DNA from: Heliocidaris erythrogramma
Taxonomy: Eukaryota > Echinodermata > Echinoidea > Camarodonta > Echinometridae
Length of the DNA: 64,000 nt
NCBI GenBank assembly: GCA_025617745.1
Contig: CM046871.1
Coordinates: 35,367,722-35,431,721 of the forward strand
Reading direction: 5' to 3'
The translations under genes and the position numbers were made by a program. Positions 11,301 through 24,111 of this stretch are shown here, one piece after another. Within the stretch, counting starts at the first letter, position 1; each line of letters starts with the position of its first letter. The notes under the pieces were generated by a model that worked only from the letters and a program-made list of their open reading frames with translations, did no database searches and had not been told where the DNA came from.

Positions 11301-14300
11301 CTCTTTGATACTCCTACTTTCCTAAAACATCGCTAAAATTTGGTTCTTTTGTGGAATAGTATTTCCCAGTATTCACATTTGATTTGAGTCTCTCTGAGAC
11401 TTGAACATAATGAATCAAAAAATCTTCAGATTTCATACACAATGTAAACATCACACATTAATGACATCATATCTAGGTATTCATAAAACTTTTTTAAAAG
11501 ATACAACTTACAATGAGAATAACTACCATCATCATACATGTAACAATGTTTCTTATTATTATACAATAGATTTACCATTCAATAGACTACATAACAGGAT
11601 AATAAGAGTCTGTTTTCTCTCTACAGAATGGAAAAAAATAAAGACTAGTGCTTTTCACAAGGTTTGACCCTTCTCATCTTGACCCCGTGTCAGGGGTCAC
11701 TTCCTGTAAACAAGGTGATAAATGGGGTCCAATGTGCACCATCTCCACTAATATACATATACATCAGCATTCCGGGGAGAAGACAATGTTCTACTCTTTT
11801 TCCATTCACTTCCATTGCATTGCATTCCCCACGCGACATACAAAAACATTGCATTATGGGTAATTCATTCTTCTTTCTTTCTTCTTCTTTTCAAAGAAAG
11901 TTACAGATCATGATAGGGAGAAAATCTTCAATTTTTAAATATCTTAAATAAGATTGGTCATACAGGATCATACAACACATTACTTTCAAACTTAAATGTA
12001 TTACATACATTCAACTTTTGATGTCTCCTTGCCTTGATCTCTCCCATCTCCTTTCAAATCTCTCTCCAAGTAGCGCAAAATGCCTATGAATCAGTGTCTA
12101 TTATCTTCCTCACTACCCCCCCCCCCCCCCCATGATGCTATAAAATGTGACACCCTAACGGTCGTACACCTACAATACCTATTAAATGTACATTATACAA
12201 GTCAGATTTCAACAAAACTAAAAATGTATGTGCTATATAAATTTCATATAGGAAAAAAAAATCACTTTCTTTTCTATACACATGGGGGAAACTGTCAAAT
12301 TGAAAACTTACACACACAAAAATCAAACATTCTTTTACATTTCTAATAAGAACAGGAAATGATATGATTACCAAAATAAAAAGAAATGAAACTAAAAAGA
12401 GAATACTCAATCTCACAAAATGTACAATGTGTCTGGAGAAAGGAAAACAATCATAAGAAATACAACTTTAACAACAACAAAATCATCTTAAAAATCACTC
12501 CAATTTTGTTGTTCACTAAAAGACTATAGAAAAGTCAAACAGATTTTCTTATAAACAGTACTTAAAATATAGAATCACATATCTATCATTTGGACAAAAC
12601 ATCCATTAACAACTACCATTTCAGACACTGATAATTTCAGTTTGAACTTTTTTGACAATTTTTTTTCATGGGTTTTCCTATTTTTTTTTCAAACTTTTTT
12701 TTTCATCATCACTTTGAAAATTCTGAGTACTTTGGTATGAGTTGTTTCTGATATACATACATTGTACAACAAGCATTGCGTACTAAACTCCCAAAGCTAC
12801 TTATATGCTAATAAAACATCTCTATTGCCAAACAAACCTCTCATTCTACTCTACAAATTCAACTTTTCTTCATGCATCGCCCATCGTGCCCAATTTAAGA
12901 GGCACATGAATCTATGAATACATTCAGCTCTGCACCGAGACTATATCAATATTGTTTCCGTGACAACCTTTGCGTAGAACAGTGCATGTAAAATGCCATA
13001 ATTCATTATTCATGTGCATTTTTTACTCACACTGAAAAACAATAAATGGGATCTTTACTTCTGGATCAGACTGAGATACAAAAATAAAGAGTCATTGATT
13101 TAGGGGATCTTTTCTAGGATTTGGCATTAATTGTTGAAAACAAGTAAAATATAATTAGCAAGAATATTAACTTTTCAGTCACTCAGAAGTTTTTATATGG
13201 GTCATAATTATACTTTATATCTCTTAAGGTATACTCATGATAAATTATACATCACAAGAACTTACATCAATTCATTATTTCTAGTACATTTAAACTTGAA
13301 AGATACTTTTCACTTTTTAGACGCATCGTTTCACACCATATAAGTGGTCTATATGACTGGCAATTCTTCTTTCATCCCAATCTCTTGGGAGAGGAATTTT
13401 GTGGGGGCAAAGATAATTTCATCTATGATAACTGAGAAACCAAACTGGAAGATCCTACATTGAGAATCAAATTTATTCTGATCCTGAAAAAAGGCAACTG
13501 AAAGAAAGAAAAAAAAGATGTTTGTGCAGAATTACAAGATGATAAATCCTGGAATGTTTCTAATGAAGGTAAGGGAACTGTGAAGAGAAAATTAAAATGG
13601 AAAAATCAGAGCGTACAGATATTATCTCCATTTGGACAAAAGGGGATATGCCTCCGAACGAATTAATATGGAAACAAAAGCAAAAGGAAAAAATTTATGA
13701 AATGCTAATTTTGTTCATCATTCTCAGTTTTTAAAAGCAAAGCATAATTCATTCAAGAAAGCTTAGAACTATTGTATGTGTATTCAAGCGGAAGCAGCTT
13801 AGCTTTTAGCAAAGCTTTTTTTGAAAAACTATTTTGATTAGATGTAAAGCCTTTTTCTGATGATTTATCATGCACATAGAGCAATTTAGCTTACAACAAA
13901 GCTTTAATATAGCAATCTTCAGGCGCGGATCCAAAGGGTCTTAATTTTTGTTAGAAGTATGCCCCCGGACACCCTAGATGGCCGTTTGGCTTCGTCAAAC
14001 GGAGGGTTCCTCAGTGTGCGTCCCCCTTTCTGAAAATCCTGTATCCGCCCCTGATCTTATCTTCTTATCTTATCTTATCTCATTTTATCTTATCTTTCCC
14101 TGTACCGTACCATTACAGAACTTGCTAAGTCAATTATTATCTTAGGGCAATATGCTACCTAAGTTTACAATAGGAAGATCAAAGCCTTAACAACTGGGAG
14201 TTTCTAATTATTTCTATCTTTATTTGTTTCATCTAAGACACCACAAGGCAAAGAATTTGCTCCAGTTCAGCAAATGTGTTATTTCAGGTCATTCAGCAAT

Positions 14301-16209
14301 AAAAAATATTGTACATTTTTGACGATTTTCCACTGGTTTCTTTTGGCAAGATCCTTGAAGTTTTAGTGTATGTTAAGTACAAAGTACAAAGTGAATAAAA
14401 AATTGCAGTTCTTTCTGTGCATCTGTGCATCTTTTTACGTTCAGTGCAAGCAGTTTACTACTAGAAAAACATACAAATTACTTCCATTTAAAAAGGATGC
14501 AATGATTAGTTAAACAAAGCAATTGTTTGTTTGAAAATGCTCAATGCTCAAGAACGTTATCTTCTTTATTCTATATGTACAACAAAGTAATGAGTTGTAT
14601 CATTGTGTCACTTGATCTGTTTAACTGATTCATGATTATCATCACAGAAAATATTCATAGGGATGACATAAGCATTACATAATTCTGTACAATTCCTTTT
14701 TATTTACAACATGATTATTGTAAGAAAAGATTTCAGTGATTAGTCACTTATTGTTGTTCTTTACAGGAGTGCAGTGATATTCTTTCAATATCAAATTATG
14801 AGATGTAATCGTTCAAGGATTATACTCACTCAGCAATTATAGAATATGGCAAACTGTATCATTGGCAGAAATATTAAAAACACCTCTATTAAGATTGAAA
14901 TTTTGTCCAAAAAGTGACTTATAAGCATGCAAGTCAATCATTGCCATGTTTATTTTCACATCACAAATGCTTACAGATTTCAAAGTAAGCAATTAGTTAT
15001 TAACAACCCAACAAAACCACATCCATAACGTCCCTTGTACCATTTCTCCTAAGCCTCAAATTACCAAGCAATCTTTCTTGGGACAAAGCTTGAGTATTTA
15101 TAAGCAAACTTGATCATTTAACATGCACATTTCATCAGCAACGGCCATCCCCTGCTTTTAGAGCAATCAAAACAATGGCTATAATTATTATGGGTTCTAA
15201 AAATCTCTACATAGGAAACAAATAGATGCATGGTTTTCATTTCAAAGCTTGGATTCAGCATTGATGGAAGCAAGTACTCAACCAGCCATTTTGAATATAT
15301 GAGGATCATCGACTGGATATTACTACGTCTGATTGCAAAACAGGTAGATATATTCCAGCATGAGTGCATTTGTTTCTTTGTTTTTAATAACTTGGATGAA
15401 TGCAAACATATAAATGAACAAGCAAGCCACAACTCCATGTACAACTCCCAGGTGTGCACACATATCATTACATCGAGGTTACATGCCCAATTCAGCCTTC
15501 TACACAGGCGCCAGCCATGAGGATGAGTACAAATAATAGCAAATTTGTGTGTAAATGAGATGTAACATAATGCCAGGCAAAACAAAACATACAGCATGGA
15601 ACACAACAGATGGGACTGAAATAAAACAGAAGAGGGTGACAGACAGTTGGGGTGTGTAAAGAGGATAGTTTGTTTAAAATAAAAAGGAGCAAAAGAGGGC
15701 TTACATTATCTATTTTTTATCATCTTTTAAAATTTGGAAGAAAAAACTACAAGGGGTATATGAAATATGTTTGAAAATATAAGAGCATTTCTTCATCTCT
15801 GGGATTTATAACAGAACATGTTCCATCAAATTTAAAGAAAATCCATTTAAAAAAGGAACAGACTACTGTTTTGGTTTTTTTTTTTCCACTTTCCAATCAT
15901 AATGGAAAGCACTCTCCAATCAGGCATTTCATCCCTATTCTAGGGAGATTAACAAATGCATAAACAGAATGGGGAGTAAAGTAGAAAGAAGATCTTCAAA
16001 TTGAAATTGAAATGGAGATGGGGATGGGTTTAGAATTTTTTAAAAGAACGAGGAAACTAAATACCTGAATTTGGAATGGTCAGGTAGAACATAAAGAGAG
16101 AAAGTAAAAATAAATGAAAAGAATTTGATTGTCTAATCTTAATCATGCTTAACAGCTTTTAGACTCATTTTCAGTGCCTAATTCATCTACTTTCTTTTGA
16201 TCTGTCTTT
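8400..16209 (-). other. Region downstream of J2, probable long 3' UTR and intergenic
   Basis: 7.8 kb of AT-rich sequence, poorer in repeats than 1-8 kb. Muscleblind transcripts often have long 3' UTRs, so the first part is probably transcribed. Possible AATAAA signals (plus-strand TTTATT) occur near 14700, 14577, 14220 and 8840. Open frames here (for example 162 codons at 15118-15606) lack family resemblance. A poly-C run (about 12117-12131) and one inverted-repeat element (13920-14054) are the only repeats noted. Confidence 0.5.
13920..14054. mobile_element. MITE-like element with GCGGATCC ends
   Basis: CAGGCGCGGATCCAAAGG at the left and CTGTATCCGCCCCTGA at the right are imperfect inverted ends. 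The interior has a perfect hairpin (CCGTTTGGC...GTCAAACGG). Fragments with the same GGATCC-type end occur near 1467-1510. Confidence 0.65.
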
Positions 16210-16751
16210 TTAAGGCAAGACTTGTGCCGGATAGCCATTGCTTATAGCGATGGGCATGATAGTGGATGCAGGATGTTGGTGATGGTGGTGGTGGTGTAGG
16301 TAGGGGTTGGATGCGGCGTTGGCCGCGGCCGCTGCAGCAGCAGCCGCGGCCGAAGCCGCTGAGAAAGGGAGAGGTTGTGGCTGCAGTGGTGGTGGTTGTG
16401 GCGGCAAGACATTGGCGGCAGCGGTAGCAGCAGCAGCAGCAGGAGCACTAGCATTTGTTGTAGCGGCGGCTGTGCTGTTGTTGGTGCCAGAGGGCGTGGT
16501 GGAGGCCGTGTAGAGGGGGCCAGGAGGGGCTGCCGTGCTACCAGCCATGTAGGCGTTTGCTGATGAGGAGGAGGAGGAGCAAGCAGAAGATGCAGAGGAA
16601 GAGGTTGCCATGGTAACGTGCGTAGTAGTAGTAGTAGTAGCAGTAGGAGGATGAGCAGGAGCGTGATAGTACTTGCAGGTGGCTCGGAGGCATTTCCCCC
16701 GTACCGCATCACGGCATAATGTGACCTTCCCGTCCACTACCTCTACATAAT
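16210..16751 (-). CDS. mbl: MBNL exon J2: alternative last exon, zinc finger 6b, long low-complexity C-terminus
   Basis: The acceptor is ...CATTTCTCACAG; two bases complete the Asp codon carried from exon I. It encodes 180 residues ending in TAA. First come DYVEVVDGKVT and LCRDAVRGKCLRATCKYYH (CCCH finger, C-X7-C-X4-C-X3-H), matching finger 6a of J1. A long biased tail follows: a Thr run, Ser/Ala-rich segments, several Ala runs (the longest is 10 residues), Pro/Gln (PPQPPPLQPQP), a His run (NPYLHHHHHHQHP) and a final AISNGYPAQVLP. Ala/His-rich C-termini occur in several MBNL-family isoforms. The Ala-coding tract is rich in GCU/GCC repeats and therefore also in YGCY. The exon has much higher GC than its surroundings. 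Confidence 0.93.
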
Positions 16752-19700
16752 CTGTGAGAAATGGAGGAACGAACAGCTAATTATCAGCACAATCTATGAA
16801 GGAAGCCAGTTTGGCATAGGGTATCCTCAAAGGGGAAAAGAAAAGAATCTCAACTAATGGTACAAAATGGGTGCAAGACAATGAATTTTGTTTTCTGTCA
16901 GCTCTAATAATGATATAGATGTCAAGCAAAATGAAATGATATATTCACTTGCAACACACTTTGATGAGATTAATTATTTCTGATAGGATAAAGTCAGATC
17001 TCAAATACCTCTCCACAGTTTCTGATTGCCTCAGGATGAAGATGATGGCCAGTCTTCAAATGTTTATCATAAAAATCACAGAAACATTCCAAGATTTTCA
17101 TGCCATTTTCATTTGGGGTTTTTTGACCAAGAATTAATCATTTGCATAAATCAGCTGAATTCATAAAGAAAGAAATAAATATATATTCTACTACTATTGG
17201 AAATGAAAGAAGACATGCCAGAATTCATTTTAAAAATTCCTAGGAATACTTGTGCTCCAGTGCTGTAAATTGAAGAATTATGGATAAAAAAAATCAAGGT
17301 ATCAATAAATGATTATTCATTACATAATCGAGTGGTTCTGTGTCTAAAATGGATAAATAATGAACTTGTGAGATAACTACACGTACAAAAAGAATTCATC
17401 TTATAAAAACAGTTACACAAAGGCTCTTTAACTTCTATGTAGAAGTACACTGTATGCCACCGTGCCAGTGTCTGAAATTCATTTGATGCATTAGAGCAAT
17501 CAGATTCATTCCTTTGAAATTTCCAAAGTTAAAAGTACCACAAATCGGTGAATAGGGACAAAAGTGTTTTGACAATTTTTTTTCCTTGAACGATGCAGAC
17601 CCTTTCCATTTTCTTTATGCTTTAAAACGAAATGATCAGAAAGGGTTTGCATTATGAATGGGAAAAACTTCAGTCAAGATAATTTTCAAATATTTGTTCT
17701 CATTCATCCTGCTTTATAGTAATTCAAATCAAATCTGAAAAAGGGCATCTTTTGGACATTCCAAGTTGAGGAACCTTTGTGAATACAAAGCTGTAAAACT
17801 GAAAATATATCAGTACTCCTTGGAAATGACATGAATCTTGAAGACGTTATGATTAATCATGAATATAATTATGATTAGGAATAAATCGCTTGATTGGTTA
17901 GTGCAAACTAAACAAAATACAGTCACACAGACAAGGAGTTATTAGGACAGCATTGAGTAAGTACACAACAAAAAAAAAACAATACAATGTACAATATCTC
18001 CCCAACCTGCAAATGATGAATCAAATCAAAAGAAAAATAATACATATGAAGAACAGGAATGAAAAGTGTTTCTCGATAATAAAAAGACACAGTCAGAACA
18101 GCTGCAGTGAAGGAAGAGAAGAAAAAAAAAAGGTCTAAAAGAAAATATTTGGCAAATACAAATGGTGATGTCCCAATAAGTATCCAATACCGAGCTAAAT
18201 TATTACATTAAAAATCTCTTTTCCCCCACAGCTTCACAGATGCATGATGTTAAATCACTACCGCTTAAAACTCCCGCAATTATGGGATAGCAGCAATTGG
18301 GGATATATAGGGTCGGCAATTCAATCAATTTGTTTACATTTCTGTTAAATATTTCATAAATATAACAGTGTACAGTCAAAGCCTAGAAAGATAATGCAAT
18401 TATCTCAACCACTATATCAACATATTTAAATAATTAAGGCTTGGATGGGCAAAATTAGAGATACTTATAAATGGTATCTTGTTATGAAAAGCATCCAACA
18501 AATACTAGAAACGTTGAACACATCCACATTTGGCACAGTTATAATACAATAAGGAAATCAGAAAAAATACATTTTGATCAAAAAAATGTCTCATATTCCC
18601 CCAACTTCTAAGAATTTCAATTCTATGACAAACCACATATTGAAATATGGGGCGAATGACACTACATTTACAAATTTTCTGGAGGCTTACCTAAAAAGAC
18701 AAACTTTCAGCAAAAAAACATTATACTTTTCATATTTCAGATAGTCCAATCTATTTCAGATCTAAGTTATATCTACTCAGCGATGGTGTGATAACATGTC
18801 TCCTGATCAACCAACACTTTATCTATGTTCCTACAACCCTCAGTCTTCTTTAAACTCTAAAAAGTAAAACTTTTGTTTAGTTATCTCCAATGTGGAAATA
18901 TTGAAAGTCAGCCATTTTTCATGAACAACCTGACATCAGCATCGTCCAATGTCTAGAATTGTCCTATCTTTATTTAATTAAAGTTTTATTTTTAAAACGC
19001 TTTCATTCTAATCCATTAAGATGATTAGTCATGAAGTATATTTGTGTTTATGGTTTTTCAGCAACTGAAAAAATGTGATTTTTGGCAAGATTTTATTGTT
19101 TTTCTTGAAGACTGATAAGCTTGCTGGTTCCAACAACCCCTCAAACACAAGAGTTTCCAATAACTTCACAATGTACAACCAAGAATAAGTTTTTAAATCC
19201 TTAAATTGGCAACACATTTTGACATTCAAAATCATTGTTTCCTATCAAAATTGGCAATTTTTTCAACTATTCAACAAAATTCTTAAACCATGTATATTGT
19301 TTGCAGAGACATTGCACCTTATTAGAACCATGTAGAGCTAAAAGAAAAATATTATTGTTGCCAATTTGAAGAACAAAATGTGATCAATCCAACAACTCCT
19401 CCAACAAAATAACTTCACAATGTACAACCAAGAGTGACTTCAAGCAGTTTTCTTGAAAGGTCATCATCACATTCGCTAAGTAAGTACAAAGATCTTGGTT
19501 ACGTTGACAGATATGGAGAATGCAACTAAAAGAAATGACAAAGGTTGGTTAATCAGTATGAAAGGGAGACCTTTTTACCGTGACTACAAAACCATTGTTT
19601 TAGAGACAGAAAGTTACTGCATCTTCTGGTTCTCAGAAGTTATTCTGTTGGCATAGCAACCAATGATAACAGTGCTCATCATTCTCAATATAGGTAAACA

Positions 19701-22450
19701 AATTTTCCAAGGTACAATAACCTGTATGTAGGTTTGGATGACATGAACATTTCAGGGATTCCAAGAGAGTCTGACTAAAAAACATATGCAACAAGAAGGT
19801 ACTAGCAGCATTTATATTTCCTGGGACCAAATACAGCATTTACAGAGGGAGTCCATTTCCAAGGGATGAAATATCTGGTTGAATATCAACCGCTAAAATC
19901 ACCACAAAATAGTCTGCGGGTGGCAAATTTGAAGAAATTCCAAAATGCATACATCTATTTCTTAGCTTTTTTGACAATCTTTTCATGCAGGATTGCCAAC
20001 ATGTGCACTTGCAATATTTTGTAGTCATGCAAAGCTTGCTCTTTTTTAGCATTTTATGAAACTGTGTACTTGAACAGCATTGGAAATAATGCCAATTTGA
20101 CATGGTACATTAAAAAGCATGCTTATGGTTGCTTCAACTTGTGTGACTGTGGCAAACCGAAAAATGCATATTGCAGGCAAAAAATTGGCTTCAAATAAAG
20201 GACGTAAACAAAAATTTGATTTTGACAATAAGCATCAACTGTGAAGAGGGATTGGTCCATGACGTTGAAAGTGATGAATAGAATGATTTTTCGTATTTCA
20301 AAGATTCAGAAGGAATCTTCTGCTTACTTTAATCTCTTTCACAAGATACTGACATTCATATATCTACATCTACAACAGCAAGTTTGATGCGGAACTCTAC
20401 TTTTTTGCAGAAACACTGCATTTGCTTTTAAAGAGTTTAAGGGAGGGAAGTTGTACCGCAAGGCATATGCACAAGGTTTTAGATTTTTGTTTTCTTAAAG
20501 CGCTTTATATTTTTTTCTAGAGCTGCTACCAGCTTCGGCCAAATTTGATAGCGCTACATTCTGAAAAATACTGACATCAATATTCATTGAAATACTTGAA
20601 ATACTTTGCATAAATACCAACACTGAATTCTGAATGACATCATCAAGTAGTCTTGAACAAAGTATGAAATGTTTATCACACACTTAAAAACTTTCTTCCT
20701 CTTAATACCAACATTTGGCTGCATCGTTATTCAGGTTATTTGTTGAATAAGATCCCTCTACCACAACCTACATGTACAACCTACATGAAAAAAAACTTAC
20801 TGAAATAGAAGTAGATACTAAGAATAATACCTTGTTTCATACATATAATAATCTCAACCAGACTGGTCACCACATTGAAATCGTATGACAGATATGAAAG
20901 ATTGGTCAGACATTGACCGTTTTATGGATCCAATATAAAACAAAGAGAAAACCTCACACATCTCACATCTATGATTTCGTTGTGTCAAGAGGTGGTATGG
21001 TGCCTTCCAGACGATGCGGATTGGAGCACAGTTTGACCTTTCACCCAAACCGTTATCCATCTGCAAGCCTGATAAGTGACTTTGAGATTGTCTCTGGTGA
21101 GAGAGTAAGCTCTCCACCTCTCTCTCTCTCTCTCGATGTCTCTGGAAGCGCTGACGTCATTTGGTTTGTTTCATTTTTTTTCACAGAAATGCCTGCTTCG
21201 TCTCGTTGAGGGAACATACCCTCTTTGTTGCCTCGGTAGCATAAGTTTCAAATAATGGTGCCAGATATCATTGATTCTGTGACAGCACCACATGTAATAA
21301 TGGAGAGAAACTTTGGTTTACACCTAGATGAACTTCCAATCTCTTATGACTTCATTTGTGCTTCTTCATTCCTTTGGAATAGACCCTTACATCATGGGTT
21401 TGATCCAGTCAACAGTTTCCATATGTATTGACAGGTGGGTTTCATAGAGTCCTACTTACGTTGTAATCTATGTCCAATGCATGGCTTCAAGTTCTGGTGA
21501 GTTGCCCTGGTAACAACTGTAATTTTCTCCCTTTGACATCAAAACAATGAATTATCAACAGAACAAAATATCATCATCATCATCATCACTTGGATATGAC
21601 ATGAGAGTGATGAATCTATGGTGTTCTGCAAAACAACATAATCCACATTCTGTCCAGTTCCGCTTTGTCTCCTCGATGCAGCTTTCAAAAGTCTGGTGGA
21701 GCGGCACGACATGAGTAACCACTCCTTATTTGGCACGGTAATAACGAGATGACAATCAGAACGGACGGCAAGTTCAGTTCCTCACTGAAAAAACTACTGA
21801 AATCTAAAAAAAAAACCTCTTTCTCCAGTGACAGTTTTGTTCCTTTTTTCTGTTCACTCTTCCTTTCAGTGTCCATTCTATGTTGGCACTTGATTGTCAC
21901 AATTGCACTTATAAATGTATTTTTTCATAATCTTGTTTTCCATTGGTAACATGAAAAAATCAGAAGCTGCTGTATAAAGTGCATCACTTTCAATTCAAAT
22001 TCATTCTTCTCCATGACAACAAACAAAAATATAGAATAAGACAAAGATAAATACATCTATAAACCATAGCTTTCTTAGTCACTGTCCAGGGTAAAAAACT
22101 GTGTACCACTCCTCTTAACTTCAATATACGTAACCCTTTTTCTTATATCTTTCATACATTATCTCTTTACACCATACGACATCCTGTCATCTAAGTCTAA
22201 CTCTTATTTCTTATACTTCCTCTTGAAGAATAAAAAGAAAATAACACTGACATTTATGTTTTTGGAATGAAATACTTTGCACTCATCTTAACAACATCAT
22301 CCCTTGACGGAATTCACTCCATCATTTTCTAACAAACTTTGTTTGGACTACAAGTAATCATTCCTTCTTGTCATCACACTGACATGACATTTAGGAACTA
22401 TAGGGCTCTACGTCTTTTTGGCTGGTGACATCTTTGGAGTAATTCTGTTG
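16752..22450 (-). other. J1 3' UTR and/or intron preceding J2
   Basis: 5.7 kb of AT-rich sequence without recognised transposons. It must contain the J1 poly(A) site if J1 is terminal; TTTATT on the plus strand (AATAAA in the transcript) occurs, for example near 18968, but no site can be singled out. A local duplication shares AACTTCACAATGTACAACCA at about 19160 and 19402. No exon is seen. Confidence 0.6.
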
Positions 22451-22629
22451 TCAAATACTGGAGATTCCCTGTGGGGGAAGGCTTGGCAGCTGCACTGCGG
22501 GTGACACCATGGCTGCTAGCGCAGACGAAGCGGGCGGCGGATGGTAGAATTTGCACCGTTGCCGCGTGCATCTGTTCTGAACTGCGTAGCGACATAAGGT
22601 GACTTTGCCGTCTATGATTTCAACATAAT
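22451..22629 (-). CDS. mbl: MBNL exon J1: alternative last exon, zinc finger 6a, short C-terminus
   Basis: The acceptor is ...CCCCATTAG; two bases complete a split Asp codon with exon I. It encodes DYVEIIDGKVT, then LCRYAVQNRCTRQRCKFYH, a CCCH finger with C-X7-C-X4-C-X3-H, then PPPASSALAAMVSPAVQL and a short tail ending ISSI before TGA (59 residues in all). The exon begins with the same bases and phase as J2 5.9 kb downstream and encodes a paralogous finger, so the two look like duplicated alternative 3' exons. No good donor is seen before the stop. A weak CCA|GTATTT at the last codons would be phase-compatible with J2, leaving a small chance of an internal use. The poly(A) site is not located. 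Confidence 0.88.
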
Positions 22630-24020
22630 CTAATGGGGCCAGACGGATTTTAACACAATAGGAAGGGTAGGGAAGAAGAGAAGTAACAAGTCATAGAGAT
22701 TAATCAGAACAGAGTAAACTCAAAAGACAAAAAACAGAGATGTCAGTTTTACAAGAACGACATAAAATCTGAAAGAAAGAAGATCAGTGACATTCATATC
22801 AAAACCCTGAACAAGTTCTAAGCATTCACATTTACATGTACAAAAGATTGTAGGGTACTGGTTACATAACTCTAACTTCAAAGGACCAAAAACAAAGAAA
22901 CACCAGAAATAATTAAGACACATGCAGAATTTTAAAATAAGATAAATTGGACCCAAGTGTAGATAAGATGTCATTCTCATACAAATTTTGCAGGAAAAAT
23001 ACTTTGTCAGTCAATAAAATTGTACTTGACTGTATTAGAAAGGTAGGTTTTTGAAAATTCACCTAGTATGATACATCATGGTTTATATTGAAAGAAGTTG
23101 CACACTATTTATGAAGCAAACTGCATAAAAACTGATAATCAAAATCTATAAACCTTCGCAGTTATTTCTTTTGAATAGAACATTATTCTTAGGCCATGAT
23201 GTAATATGAGCAGAATTTGAAAGGTTTTTTATTTATTTTTCTATAGTATATTATCTCAGATATTTTGTACAAAAGTAAAGAGGAAAAAGTAAGAGAACAA
23301 AGGAGACACTCCACAATGCTAGTCTAAACATAACAAAACACAAATATAAACACAATACAAACAAAAAAGGTTGTGTGTAATAAACAAGTGTGAAAGATTA
23401 AGTTATGAACATAAAAAGAACAGAATATCTCCAATAAAATGTAATATAATTGTTACCATACTATACTTGTCAGGTGTACATGTATGTTTGGGATTAAAAT
23501 TTGTAGGGTATTAGATGAATAAATTAATGAATGAAAAAAGAATAACATATCCTTTTTGTGGGCGACTGATTGTATTTTGATGCCATGCAAACTATATCAT
23601 TTAAAGTTTCCAGCTAGAAAGGATTTGTTTTCTCATGAAAACTTTTGCTGAATAAACATGTCACCATTTCCATGACACATCTTCATGTGAGCATCTGACC
23701 ACATGCTACAGGTTTCCAAAGACATCACTTCTCAATGTTTGACCAAAGAATTTGCCACACCAACCTCTTCTAGTACGTATCACAAAATGACCAGCTCGTA
23801 AGTTTGAAGTGAAATGATCTTTTTAACCAGGGGAATTCCCAAACAAGGTGAGATGATTTGAATTCTCCAATTGGCTATCCAAAATATAATTGGCTTTGTA
23901 TAAGGTACATCTGAAGTGACAGGGATATATTTTGTCCTTAAGTGTGATTGTATGTTAATGCGATCATGCATTGACACTAGTACAATGATCATAGTAGAGG
24001 TGGTTCATGAGCTGACATAC
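22630..24020 (-). other. Intron I-J1
   Basis: A 1.4-kb AT-rich intron, part of the longer I-J2 intron when J1 is skipped. No repeats or coding signal. Confidence 0.8.
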
Positions 24021-24111
24021 CTTCTGTGACATGCGCATACTTGCAACTTGGTCTCTTGCAGCTGCCCGACTTGAAATCTCTACAGACTGGAATGGTCTCG
24101 TTAGACTGCTG
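24021..24111 (-). CDS. mbl: MBNL exon I: additional CCCH zinc finger 5
   Basis: This exon has 30 codons plus one base (phase 0 in, phase 1 out), with donor G|GTATGT. The acceptor region reads AAGCAGCAG, three overlapping NAG sites, so the exon may start at 24111, 24108 or 24105. It encodes (Q)(Q)SNETIP followed by VCRDFKSGSCKRPSCKYAH, a complete CCCH finger with C-X7-C-X4-C-X3-H spacing, then VTE. The CRDF start and KYAH end resemble MBNL fingers, and IPVCRDF also resembles a finger of the ZC3H10 family. It is an extra finger relative to the four of vertebrate MBNL. Whether it belongs to this transcript is inferred from phase and position. Confidence 0.9.

Noticed and set aside
15118-15606. 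162-codon minus-strand open frame
   Set aside because: No recognisable motif and no GC or codon signal; shadow frames of similar length occur on both strands nearby.
22451-22460. Weak donor CCA|GTATTT at the end of J1 that would join J1 to J2 in phase
   Set aside because: Poor match to the donor consensus and followed immediately by an in-frame stop; a terminal-exon reading is simpler.
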